From: Hypomesus transpacificus
Taxonomy: Eukaryota > Chordata > Actinopteri > Osmeriformes > Osmeridae
Length of the DNA: 64,000 nucleotides
Assembly: GCF_021917145.1 (NCBI RefSeq)
Contig: NC_061068.1
Coordinates: 8,931,724-8,995,723 of the forward strand
Direction of reading: 5' to 3'
Every line of letters starts with the position of its first letter. The stretch's first letter is position 1. The notes beneath the pieces were generated by a model that made no database searches, was not told where the DNA came from, and saw only the letters and a program-made list of their open reading frames with translations. Shown here piece by piece: positions 31,629 through 47,133 of the stretch. Both the position numbers and the translations under genes were made by a program.

Positions 31629-32424
31629 CTTACTGTAAACGGGTGACGAACTCTTTCGGAAATGCCGGTTGTGGTGATGCGGTTCGTGCTGCTGTGCCTG
31701 CTTGTCACTACGACGCTTCAGACACGCTTGTCATGCTGCTACTTCGCGCAAGTGCAGAACGGACCAACGTTTTTTCTGAAACTGATGGGGATTGGTTACC
31801 AAGAAAAACGCCAGCCTCTCATTGGCTTAACTTTGTAGAGGTCATCAAGTAGCCACACCTCTTCAGGAAGTACAGTAACAGAATCACATGCATCCTTAAT
31901 ATTAGCAACGAGTATTAAGTTTATGCATCATAAATATTGAATTACTTGACTCACCTGCTTTGTAATATAAAGGTCTCTAACATATTAAATCTCAGTATGT
32001 ACATCATATCACTAATATTTGGTTAGGAGCACTGGTCTGAAAACCACTCCATGGTTATAAATAGGATATTATGATTTATTAGAAAACAGGAGGCCAAATA
32101 TAGCAAAATGTTTAATTACCTTTCACATATTTTTTTTCCCAACATAACAATTAAAGTAGACAATTGACACTTATGTACATAAAGACAAAGGCATTGCAAA
32201 CAAGGGTCCGGTCTGTCACTCAGAAGAGCATCATTTCATCCCTAAATAGATAACACATGTGGTACAGACATTACAGTCACAATCATCCATCTTGATGTCA
32301 TGGTTCAAAAAGGGTTTATGAGAGATGACAGCGAATAGTTATTAGGTTGGTTAGACTAGGAACAATTGTGGTAATCACCAAATGTTACTGAGATCCATGT
32401 GCGGTCTGTAAGATTGTAGCAAAG
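31629..32424. other. atad3 upstream / mrpl20 downstream region
   Basis: The atad3 5' untranslated region and promoter lie next to 31629. From about 31.9 kb an AT-rich stretch is probably the mrpl20 3' untranslated region; on the - strand AATAAA occurs at 32080-32075. No other gene seen. Confidence 0.5.
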
Positions 32425-33533
32425 TTATTGTAGTAAAACAACACGTGAGAAGATGCCAGGAGGCTCTTTGCCATCACCCAAAGCTGCTCTGAATCCTTCC
32501 TGTTGTCGCATTCTGGCCAGCTTTGCCAGAGAGAGGAATGACCGAGGCTCTGTGATGGCCAGATCACTAAGAACACGCCGATTCACCGGGACACTGCTCT
32601 GTAAGAGGGTCAACAACACACAACCACTGAGTAGGGGAAACGGTTTATGAAATGTCCTGTGCTGTGTCATGCTACTGTATGCTTTAGGTAGATGTATTGC
32701 TTTATTGATAATGTTGAAGAGGACAAATTGGGTTGATGGCATTACAATTCTCAAATAATGAGACGTTATATTACATCATACATCAAAATCCCATTAGGAA
32801 TTAGGGATCCTGGGCGGGTGAGAAAGACATACTGACCTTCACCAGGTTGTGCATAAGGACAGGATACTTCATGCCATGCTCCCGAGATGCTGCAGCAATG
32901 CGCGAGATCCAGAGCTAGAGAGAGAAAGAGAGAAGTTTCCATTACTAGTAAGCCTATGTGCAAGTACAAAACGATCTCGCAAATGTATAGCGTTCGCGCC
33001 CTCCTCCTTGTCCTAATTGGCCCATGTGCACTTGTGGAATAACTATGCTTACATTGTGGTGTTACCATTAGTTCTTACCGATCGCATGTTGCGTCTTTTA
33101 GCTTTGCGAGCCTTGGTGGCGTAGACAAAAGCCCTTCTCACTGCCCGTACAGCCAAACTGTAGCATCGGTTTTTTCTCCCTCTGAAATGCTAGTGGCAAA
33201 GCACACACGTAATAAATACAAGAATACACACACTTGCCCAAATGACAGTATTGGCGACAAAACAGTAAAAGCAAGCATTATTTTGTTTAACACATGATAT
33301 AAAGGTTGATTCTATAAAATAGCAAACTAACGTTTTATGTGACTGTTTGCAAAATCTCATGACATCTTGGACCATCCAAATATTATAACAAGTTCAGCTA
33401 TGTGCCTTTTTAGCCTAGTTGTTAGCTAGCTGCTAGCTTGTCTTACCCGTGCATTTTTGAGAACTTCCTGAACCTTCCAGTATCTATCAGGTCCACGATT
33501 TCGGATCCAATTCGACAATGTCAGAAATACCAT
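32425..33533 (-). CDS. mrpl20: Mitochondrial ribosomal protein L20 (bL20m)
   Basis: Four exons (- strand): 33533-33447, 33189-33079, 32914-32837, 32598-32425. They give 149 residues, the human length. It is a structural protein of the large mitochondrial ribosomal subunit (bL20 family), imported into the matrix. Visible family blocks are [14 protein letters not shown], the RNA-binding start [68 protein letters not shown] and the C-terminus [14 protein letters not shown]. Introns are GT-AG with phase 0 joins. It shares its 5' flank with sdhb, which starts 437 bases away in the opposite direction. Confidence 0.97.
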
Positions 33534-33970
33534 CGCTGTCTTAGACTAATTCGATGCTATAAAAATTCTGATCCCAACTCCCTTTACCAAACTCTCTGGA
33601 TTATGTGACCTTAATCCAGATTCAGACGAAATGTCATGCTTGCTCCAGGATGAATGTGCGCAGGGTTCGTTTTCGGACCAATTCCCTTCAAGAAGTCCCT
33701 TGCTCTTAGTGTCTTCGTTGACTTACTTGTCTAAACTAAAACAATATGAATGGTATTAAACGCAAAAAATATCGATCAAAACATAAAAATATATTCATAA
33801 GCAGAATGTATCATCAATATGTGAATAATAAATGCAAATGTACACAGACAAGGGTACAACCTTCTGAAATGGAATGCATCCCTTATATCAGTGTTTACTG
33901 ACGTAATAACCCGGCCCTCGCAGAGGATACTGGATAGCGGAAACCCTAGCGAGAGGTCAGAAACTTCAAG
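33534..33970. promoter_or_regulatory. Divergent mrpl20/sdhb promoter region
   Basis: Only 437 bases separate the two start codons, which point away from each other, so both promoters must lie here. Near the sdhb end are tgacgtaa (33899-33906, a CRE/ATF-like site) and agcggaaac (33937-33945, ETS/GABP-like, common in genes for mitochondrial proteins). No TATA box is obvious. Co-regulation is inferred. Confidence 0.6.
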
Positions 33971-37633
<3,663 letters not shown>

Positions 37634-40600
37634 ATGCAGGCTCGTCATCCTGGACTCACCCCATCCTCTGCTTCTTTAAATTATGCTCTTAATTCATGAA
37701 AGAGAAGCCCAGTGAGGTCTGGTGGGCCTGCACACCTGTCAACTCAACACCACTGCACTCCAGCACCAGGGACACTGGACTCAGAGGGAAATAGTTGCCT
37801 CATTGATTTGAGAATGTGTACGGTTTATGGTGTGTTCGTTGTGTGTGAGAGTGAATGCTTGTGTGTTTTGAGACATGACCTGCAGAATTTGAAATGAAAG
37901 GCGCATTCCTTGGTTCATGGCCATTGTTTGATTGTGTGTGTGTGTGGATGTTTGCGTGTGTGTTTAAGTTCAGAGAGTGATGTGGGTTCACGGACATCAA
38001 AAATGTGTATGATTATGCTCTGCTTATATAATATAGTAATGGCAGTCTTTGTTTGAATATATAATAAATACATGACTGTAATGCCGGCGACTGGTTGCCT
38101 TGTCTGTCTCATTGTGTCGTGGGGGCATAGGTTTGTTTTCAGATGTAGGTGGGAGAGAATGTTTAATAACTGAGAATGTGGCGGTTAAATAACATGTTCT
38201 TAATGAAAAGTGTTGGGGACAGATTTGCCGTAAAAAAAAATGCACGACATGTATGCAAAATACATTACAATGAAACATTAAACCTATACCGCATTGTGTT
38301 AATGACTGTTCAGAAAATATATTGCAAGTGTACACTGCTGAGCCAAAACATGACCACACAGATTAAGAAAATAATGTTGATAATCACCAAAGAAACGTTT
38401 TGGCGACCCACCCAGCAGCAACCGGGTGTTAGACAGGTGCAATGTTTAGACCTTATCGGTACGTCCTCTAGATGTCAGTCTCTCAAAAGATTTCATCAAA
38501 TATGTTGAAGGTATGACCTTAAAAAGTATAGATTGCCATTACACAGCTAAAAGAAAATTATCTATAGCAACGAGACTGTTCAGAATGGGAAAATTCATGT
38601 TTGTTCAATATTTTTATCCTAGATGCATTTGCTCAGTCAGTTAGTAAAAACGTATTTATCACGAATGCAAACGTATTTATTACGTTTTATTATAAGTACT
38701 ATTCATGATTATTATTAAGGGTATTTGTAATTTACGTTGCACTGTACAAAAGTTGTGACACTTAGGTAAAGCTGCATAGTCAAGAATGCAGTCTGTGGTG
38801 GATGGGGGTCGTCGCTGGCTGGGATTCGGGGAGGGGACAAGGGAGGCGGAGTGGTACAATGTGGCGCTCGGTCTGACGGTGCAAACGTGCAAAAGACGGA
38901 GCAAACGCATGAACTTAGTGGATCGTCGGTTCAAAGTGAGGAAAAGTTAGGTAAGCGAAATTTAAAACCTATTTGATTATAATCCCATATGGTGTAAAAG
39001 TGCATACAATCAACAGACCTACTATCAGATGTTGTCTTAATAACTTTATAGATGGCTATGTAAATCAATTGTTGAGATCTGACATCCGGCTAGTAGCTAT
39101 GGTATTTCACAATTAAAATACTTTTCTATAAGAAAAACAATCTAAGAATGAATGGCATTATTGTGACTGGTGTATTTCTGTTGGCACTTAAGTTTGACAT
39201 GTGGTCTATTGCCAGGGGAGTTGGAGGTGGGGGACAATATGGTAATATAGTCCAGGAGGTGGAGTTATAGCCTGGGGTAATTGAAGTACAATAGAGAAGG
39301 GCTGGCCAATTTTTCATTAAAATAATGAGAGAGGGCATGCATGGTTACTTTGTGGGCAGGGAGCTTGGTAAGAGAGATTCAATGATTTATAGAAAAAAAC
39401 CTTTAATTGTATCGGGATAAGAGGCAAGGCATTCTCCCTTCATTGTGTCATTGTTCCCAGTCCCCAGTGTTTTTGGTAAGGGGGGTAAGGGATGGCTGGG
39501 GGGGAAGAGAGACAAAACTGGTGGGGGCTGATGGGGAAAGTGTGTGCGGGGAGGGAAGTGGGTTTGGTGTGTGGGGGGGGGGGGGGGTAATAGCTCCCAG
39601 ATGTGTGCTATGAAAACATATGGTTTCCAATAGCCACTGTGATGCACATGAGGAATGTCTGTATACACACATACAGGAGCAGGCACACTTGGTAGTATGA
39701 TACATACACGCTGTGCATCGAAAACAGGCATACATGACATTTAAACTCACATGTGTATATGTACATTCACAAAAAGAAAGGCAAAAAATGAAAATGTGGT
39801 GATGGCTGGAGTAGCTCACAGTGTAGATTGTTGAGTCCAGTTTGGCAAAGAAGGAGGAGCTATTCATTATTCCACAAGGAGAGAGACCAATAACTGGTTT
39901 AAAATGTAACTTTTACTTAAAATTAGGTCATTTTATTAATGCAAAATGTTCTTGACTTTTCACAAAAAAAACAATGTTTTCAATTATTACATTGTATCTA
40001 ACTTTAAAGTTCAGTTAAAAGAGTTCACAATGAGTGACCACACAGTACTAATTCAACATGGCAATAACTGCTTTGTAGAGAGACAGAGTAAGGGAGAGAG
40101 AGGGGAGGGGGAGAGGGATTCGAGGAAATTACAACAGAGAGCGTCAGAACGGAAATTAGAGATGTGGAGAAAGAAATAGAGAAAACGGAGAGAAAGAGAG
40201 CCAGAGAGAAAGACGTGTGTCTCAGTGTGTGTAAGAGTTGGGGGGGGGGGGGGGGGGCATTCAGTGGTTCTTTTGCTGGAATGCAGCCCTGACTTTTTCT
40301 ACTGCAGAAGCTTAAAGTTTTCACAGTGGAACGGAGAAAAGTAGAAACCCAGAGGGATGGTTAAGGAAGACCTTTTCAACCTTTTCACTTCCTCCCCTTG
40401 ACTGTTTGAGGCCGGGGGTGGGGGGGTCAGGTAAAGAGCTAGAGTTGCGGAGGAGAGGTCAAGGAGGGCAGAGAGGGAGAGAGAGAGAAGTAGGAGAAAA
40501 GATTGAGAGGGAGAGTACAGGAGGAGGGGTGAAAGATGGGCATGAGAGAGGAAGGGTAAAGGAGAGAGTTGAGGGAGGACAAAAAGAGTCCGGAGAAGTA

Positions 40601-40770
40601 AGGCAAGATAGAGACATACAGACAGACAGGAGTAGTGAAATCTAAGTCACTCTTGACTTGTAACCTTTACCAGCACTGTCCCACTGTAAAATGCTGACAC
40701 TGTCTGTCACAAACACTAAATGGTCTCTCCTCAGTGCCAGAGTCAGTCTTCCTCCATACAGAGAGTGACC
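37634..40770. other. sdhb 3' UTR and mfap2 5' region
   Basis: Holds the sdhb 3' untranslated region, AT-rich spacer, G-rich stretches (G runs near 39577-39589 and 40238-40256) and a purine-rich GA tract (about 40080-40620). One or more non-coding mfap2 first exons probably lie here, but I could not place them. Proline-rich reading frames opposite the G-rich tracts are composition artefacts. Confidence 0.5.
38063..38068 (+). terminator. Polyadenylation signal of sdhb
   Basis: AATAAA 430 bases past the sdhb stop, downstream of a GT-rich 3' untranslated region. Confidence 0.5.
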
Positions 40771-42608
40771 ATGAGAGTCCTCCTTCTGCTTTGCATGCCA
40801 GGTGACTAAGACAACAACATACACCATTCACACAACATGGCTGCATACAGTACAGATAAACAGATCCATAGCTCCTTTCAGCACATCATGCATAAAGCCT
40901 TACAGATGTACTTTTTGCCTTATTTCTTGAATAAATATCAACAGCTCTTCTGCTAGCCCAGGTCTACATCCCCAACACCTTCCCGTTTTTGGGTGAGTTT
41001 TGTTTTGTTACAATTTATGTCTCACTGGATTCCTGTTTACACATGCACCCTAAAAATGATTGACTGTGCTAAAACAAGGCCTAATTTGTGTCTGGGAAAA
41101 CAATTTGTACTGAATCAGTATCAGGTCTTCTCACTGCTGATCACCATTTCACGTCCGTGCAATGTTTGCTTTCTGCCAGGCATCTCCCTTTTGAAGATGA
41201 AAACTGTTACCGAAGTGACAGAAATGCTCAAATAAGAACTACGCTAGTGAATTAGTAATTATATCTGAACAAGTCAAGCAACTGCATCCTCTTTCATTCC
41301 CACTCTCGGTTTGAAACCATGTGGTCCCTTTTGTTTGGAGCAGAATGTTATGGGACACCCCCCACTGTGCTGCAACCAAGTCTACACCAGTGTGATGTGG
41401 TTGTTACATGCCATTTGTCATGCCTCTCTGTTTAAGTCATCACAGGCATGACTCATCAAATTATCCATGACCCCATCTAGTCAAAGAAAGTCTCATTAAT
41501 ATGTAGTGTTATCATTTTTAACAGAATATGATCCAGATTACATCCAGGGTAAGGACCCCTTAAAAAAACATCACTTCTTTTATCGTACTAAAAACTATAT
41601 TTTCGTTGGCTAACTTCTTTTTCTATTAGGGGATTTCAGGTAATCAATTTACTGTCTAATGGATTCTTTTCATCTCTTTTTGTCTCTCTCCTCTGTTGAT
41701 CCTCTCTACATACCTTCCTTGTCCTCCCCGTCCTATGCCCTTAGAGAATACTGACGATGTGAACCAGAGGCAGGTCCCTTTAGACCCACTGTCTGTTCCG
41801 GGACAGTCTGGTAGGCCATCTTCAACTGTTCTCCCCCACATGTGGACCTGGGGAGTTCCTCTGTACTGTAGCTTCCACTGTCACATTCACAGTGGGAGTC
41901 ATTGTGAGTTGACTGCATCTTCAATTTTGTGCCATTCATTGCTGTGTTTCAGATGCTGAAACAGAGCCCACTGAGCCTGGCCCACTGGGTAAGAAAAACA
42001 AACACATTGGGAAATAGATACATACATTCTCCTGTAAATAGTAGTTGATGGATAGTTCTTGTAGCCTACTGTTGCCCTAAATTAGTTCATGTTGTCTAGA
42101 TTGCAGAGAAGAGCAGTACCCCTGTACCAGACTTTACTCTGTTCACAAGCCATGTAAACAATGCCTGAACAGTCTCTGCTTCTACAGGTAAGCTACAACT
42201 AATAATAACAGACCATCAACCAGACACTGATGAGTCAATTCACTCTCATACTGTCGCAGCACTGCGTAAGACAAGTCCTCTTTTTCAGCTTGCGACGGGT
42301 GTACGTTATCAACAAAGAGGTGTGTGTGAGGACTGTGTGTGCACATGAAGAGCTGCTCAGAGGTGAGATGAATGCCCAATATCCTTGTGTCGATTTATCA
42401 ACATATGAACTGAGAAAGTGTATAATTGGCACATGATAAGTAGTGGTTGCATGCTTATAGAGCCCCTTTTGTCAGCTGTCTCCTTCTCCCCTCTCTGAGT
42501 GTAGCTGACCTGTGCCGTGACCAGTTCTCCCGGTGTGGTGTAGCGGCGGTGAGTGGCCAGTGTGGCTCTATGGGAAGCAGCTGTGGGAAGAGCTGTGGTG
42601 GCTGCTAG
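40771..42608 (+). CDS. mfap2: Microfibril-associated protein 2 (MAGP-1)
   Basis: Eight coding exons: 40771-40801, 40957-40992, 41525-41548, 41745-41810, 41953-41988, 42100-42187, 42289-42362, 42505-42608. They give 152 residues (human 183 from memory). It is a secreted matrix glycoprotein that binds fibrillin microfibrils and TGF-beta-like ligands. The signal peptide is MRVLLLLCMPAQV. A short acidic, tyrosine- and proline-containing N-terminal half (EYDPDYIQ; TEPTEPGPLDC) precedes the cysteine-rich matrix-binding domain: CREEQYPCTRLYSVHKPCKQ, CFYSLRRVYVINKEVCVRTV and CAHEELLRADLCRDQFSRC, ending GSSCGKSCGGC. Exons 1-5 all end in phase 1, as expected of a modular N-terminus. The N-terminal half is shorter than in human, so a further small exon may have been missed. 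It is convergent with crocc, as a neighbour of sdhb. Confidence 0.93.
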
Positions 42609-43169
42609 AAGACTGAGGAGATCGACAGCATCAGCCCAGATACTGCCACATCGCCAACTGCCACTCTCTCTTCTACCCATCTTTACCATTCCCTTCTGTC
42701 CTTTCATCCTCACCCTCTTCCCTACTTGTCTCTCCCTCTTGAGTTAAAACTCAGTGTTCCACATCTCTTTCTAAAATTTGATTTGATTTCTAAACCAAAG
42801 AGGCCCTGTTTGTTCCTTGTTCCTTTCACTTTTTCATCTATTTTTCTTTTCAGAATTATACAAATAACAAAACATCAAATTTGTAGTACATAAGCGTATG
42901 GATAGAAATATATACTCCACAGGAACGTTAATGACTTTAATTTCACTGGTGCTATTAAAACAGTATCACACTGGTGCTATGAAAAGCAGCACTGTCAGCT
43001 ATTCACATGACTGCAATTTTTTTGTGCCAATTTATATTCCGTACTGTTCTTTGTTGTTGTTGGATGTTTGTATGCATTTTTTTTTACTGTACCTCTGTTG
43101 CAAAGCAGTGATGGTCTTGACCAACCTTTAGTAAGGTAAAACGTCAAATGGCAGCCACTGCACACTGAC

Positions 43170-43175
43170 AATAAA
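43170..43175 (+). terminator. Polyadenylation signal of mfap2
   Basis: AATAAA about 560 bases past the mfap2 stop. Confidence 0.5.
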
Positions 43176-43685
43176 AGTATAATCAATACTCACTCAGTAA
43201 TAATCACACGTTGCCCTACTTTGAGGAATGGCGAACACTCAGAGGCATTTCAACTTCTAGAAAGTAATCTATCTGGTGAGTTCATTACAACCTTCACACA
43301 GCTATAAGACTACCTGGCAGAAAACGTGTCGTTTCACATATCAGTGTCTAGAAGTGCTCTGAAAAGGCAGCTCACAGATTCTTTGTTTCTGTACCACTGC
43401 TTTCTAACACCTCTCATTATAAAGACAAATAAAATAATTGTTTTGATTTTTTACTACAGCCGTGTGTCTCTGTGAAACATCCTGATGTTTGAATCCTGCA
43501 TACGGGCTGGATTGGTGTCCTAATTCTAGGTTTCCTGGAGAAGATACTGTCACACAGATGGCTTGTAGAGCTTACATGTGAAGTTAAGTCATGGAGATCT
43601 TCAGATGTTAAATAAAAAATGACAACATTGAAGAAAGTTTTGAAGCTAGATAAATCACAGGACAAACCCTCATATGGAGGCCAAA

Positions 43686-43691
43686 TTTATT
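43686..43691 (-). terminator. Possible polyadenylation signal of crocc
   Basis: AATAAA on the - strand, about 630 bases past the crocc stop codon. Confidence 0.4.
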
Positions 43692-44321
43692 TTAGTATGA
43701 TATACAGCAGTTAAAATGTATGACCATTCCCTCATACACAATCCCTTTGCAAATGAGGTGTACTGGTTCTGGATGGTTCTGGACTATGTATTACACAGAC
43801 TTTTTATAAATTATATATCCACACATTTCCATTGTAGATAAGTTTACATCAGTTTGACAGTAATACCAATGTTAGTAGCATTAGCAGTATACATCATCTA
43901 AAACATATTGTGCACACACACAGTACATAACACATGGTCTAATTTAGTCCCTTAATGTGTTATTTATGCATCAGTGTCTACCTACAAGTCCTGACAATCA
44001 ATAAAATCACATTGTAGGAAATAGTGGGGACAGTAAAGTTCCTTTAAATAGTTGTTTAGTGAGTTGCCTGGTGCTGTCACTAAATCCAAAACTCTTTCTC
44101 TTTGTAAGTGGATTTGAGGGAAGAGAATTCAACCCTGGACTGGCATATCTGTGGATATCACTCCATGATTCCTGAAGCAGGCCTCGGTTCAGAGCCTGTC
44201 TGGATCTTGTGGTGTCTGAAGTTTCTCCCTGAGTAGGAGGAGAGCTGGAAAGGCATTGTTGCAATTACTGCTTCTCTAAGCATTTTTCCAGTTATTGGTC
44301 CTCAGAGATAGGGGGTGCTAT

Positions 44322-47098
44322 TTAGTTCCCCCCAGACATTACGGAGGGGGGCAGGGAGGGCTGTCGTCGCCTCATCTCCTGCTGCAGCTGCTCCTTTAGA
44401 GTGGACACCTTGGGAAATAGGAAATGAATTAGGACGTTTGTGTCATATAAGACAAATCAGGAAGATTCCACCGAACAAACTAAAGGTCAAGTTGGAGAGT
44501 CATTCTTTCGAACTACATTTACATTTATGCATTTAGCAGACGCTTTTATCCAAAGCGACTTCCAAGAGAGAGCTTTACAAAAGAGCATAGGTCACTGATC
44601 ATAACAACGAGGTAGTCCAAAACATTGCAAGTAGCCAAAACATGAAGCATACATTGTGAAAAAACTAAACAAGTGCCAAAAGGGAAGACCCATAAGAGCA
44701 TGCAGTTATACAAGTTACAAATTAAAACAACATGAACCCCAAAAAGTGCAAGTCTGTACCTGTAGAAGAACAATCGACAGTAAAATATTTACCACAGGGG
44801 GTGTGTGTGTGTGGGGGGGGGGCAGCTTTTGAAGAACAGATATGAAACAGTTGTTGACCATAAAAAGCACAGATTATATATGGTCCAGAACACACTAAGA
44901 ATGTTCCGTGGGCCAAACTCTCTGGCTCACACATACCTGTTCCTCCAGGCCTTTGACCCTGTGGCGGTGTACTCTCTCTCTAGCAGCCAGGGTCTTCTCA
45001 GCCTCCTTGTGGGCCAGCCTCAGCCTCTCGGCCTCACGCTGGGCCTCCTCACGCTGCCGAGCCAAGCTCTCGCTCACACTGTGGGATTGCTCCATCTCGG
45101 CCAGCTGGGCCTAGTCATGAAGCACACACACAAACAGAACGCACTCAAGTACACAGGGGGATTAAGTTCTACTTACAAATTGTTCACAGTTGTCAACCAG
45201 CTTTAACATACAATATATAAATACAGTTGCAAAATAGTTATTGAGGACCTTGCCAATAGCATGTGGGGCACCATCGGCACAAAGATGACTAGTACTACTG
45301 TTTCTATAACAAACAGTCCACCTCCTGACTGTATCCACATTGCTCAAGGTGAATATAACAGTCTCAGCTGAATACACTCTTAAAAGCTTAAACATCAGTT
45401 TACATTGTTGGTCAGTGAAGAAGTGTGTGTCGTTGGATTTATTCCATGGTTGGATGCATGATCGTATAAGTAAATGCGTACGTAACAAGATAAAAGTATT
45501 CAATGAAAACAATTTCCTGACAGTTTTGCCTCAATTGAAAATTCCAGATGTCGTCTGTTGTATATTCTTACAAAACATGTTTACACTGAAACAGCAAGAG
45601 AAACAACCAGGGCTCAGATCTAAACTTTTCTAAACTCCCTCATGTTAAACGGTCTAACTAGCAGCAGATGTACCAAGAGCCCCGAGCCCCCAGGCCCAGG
45701 CTATGGCCATTTCATAGCTGAACCCAACCCTCTTACACATGGACATCCCTGAGCTCAAACACTAATAAGACTGAGTCTTGAGGGGGGTGAAATAAATACA
45801 AAAGAATGTACACTAATCAAAAGCTACGGCACTGTCTAACCAGGGAAATTCTTTGTAACGAATGGTGACTTTCAAGCCATTGCTATCAAGCACAAACTAG
45901 CCTTGTCTGCTGAAACAGAAAACAAGCAGACACTCACCAAACAATATGTCATTTTTACAATAACCACCTCTTTCTTTTCTCAAGGCAGCCGGGTAAAAAA
46001 TGCGGACTTCCAGATTCAACCAATCATTAAAAAAAATTAGTTTTGTTATGTGTGGTTTCACAGTGAAATATAAAGAGTATTTTGGGGACAAAATGGTACC
46101 ACAATACTCAAAATCATTCTAGCAAACACCTGAAAATGATGACAATCCTTCTTCTCTACAGTGCCCAAGAAAGAGAACTGAGATCTAGCTGAACCTAGGT
46201 GATTAAGAAGCCCTATCCCTCACACCTCTGTAGCGTAAATCACAAAAACAGCTGAGTAAACACACTCGACAGCAACGCATTCACCACACCACACAACCCA
46301 TAAACCACTAAGCCTTCCTGTTACAGGGGCTGTGTCTCTGTCCTGCAGCCTGCCTGTACCAGGGCTGTGTCTGTGTCTGTCCTGCAGCCTGCCTGTACCA
46401 GGACTGTGTCTGTGTCTGTCCTGCAGCCTGCCTGGCGCAGAGCTGTGTGTGTCTGTCCTGCAGCCTGCCTGGCACAGAGCTGTTGCTGTGTCTGTCCTTC
46501 AGCCTACCTCCAGCAGAGCTGTGTCTGTGTCTGTCCTTCAGCCTACCTCCAGCAGAGCTGTTGCTGTGTCTGTCCTTCAGCCTACCTCCAGCAGAGCTGT
46601 TGCTGTGTCTGTCCTTCAGCCTACCTCCAGCAGAGCTATCTGTCTCTGAGCGTCCTGCAGCTCCTGCTCAGTGGTGTTGAGGGATCGGTCCAGACGGCTT
46701 TTCTCTGCAGACAGACGCATGCTGCCCTCCTCTGTCTTCAGCTTCTGGCGCTCCACCTATTGAACAGAGACAGTCCCAGACACACACACAGATCTAAACA
46801 GCAGTATATTGGTCTACATTGTGTGCTAATGAAGGTGCTTACTGGCCGTGGTGTTTTCCCCGACCCGAGGCGGTGAACGTTCACTATATGCTAACCTTAT
46901 CCAGTGTGCTCCTCAAGGCATTCTTGTCCTTCTCCAGACGGACAGCCTGTCTTTCTGCGTCTCTCTTCTCCGTCTCGAGCATGGCCACGGCCCTCTGGAG
47001 CCCTCGCAGTCTCTCCTCGGCTGACGCCCGCTCCGTCTGGGCGGACTGGGCACTGCGCTGGGTCTCCGCCAGACTGGCGGAGCGCAGACGCAGAGCCT

Positions 47099-47133
<35 letters not shown>

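Larger units (their letters stand above)
42609..44321. other. Convergent 3' regions of mfap2 and crocc
   Basis: AT-rich 3' untranslated regions of the two convergent genes. No coding features recognised. Confidence 0.5.

Noticed and set aside
39387-39867. Proline- and histidine-rich - strand frames
   Set aside because: They translate G-rich low-complexity DNA and have no recognisable domain.
41630-41639. A 10-base segment between AG and GT in mfap2 intron 3 that looks like a micro-exon
   Set aside because: Including it shifts the next exon into a frame that reaches a stop at once; exon 3 joined directly to 41745 keeps the frame.
46332-46876. Cys/Leu-rich + strand frames up to 169 residues
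   Set aside because: Products of the 39-bp (13-codon) minisatellite on the strand opposite crocc exon 35.
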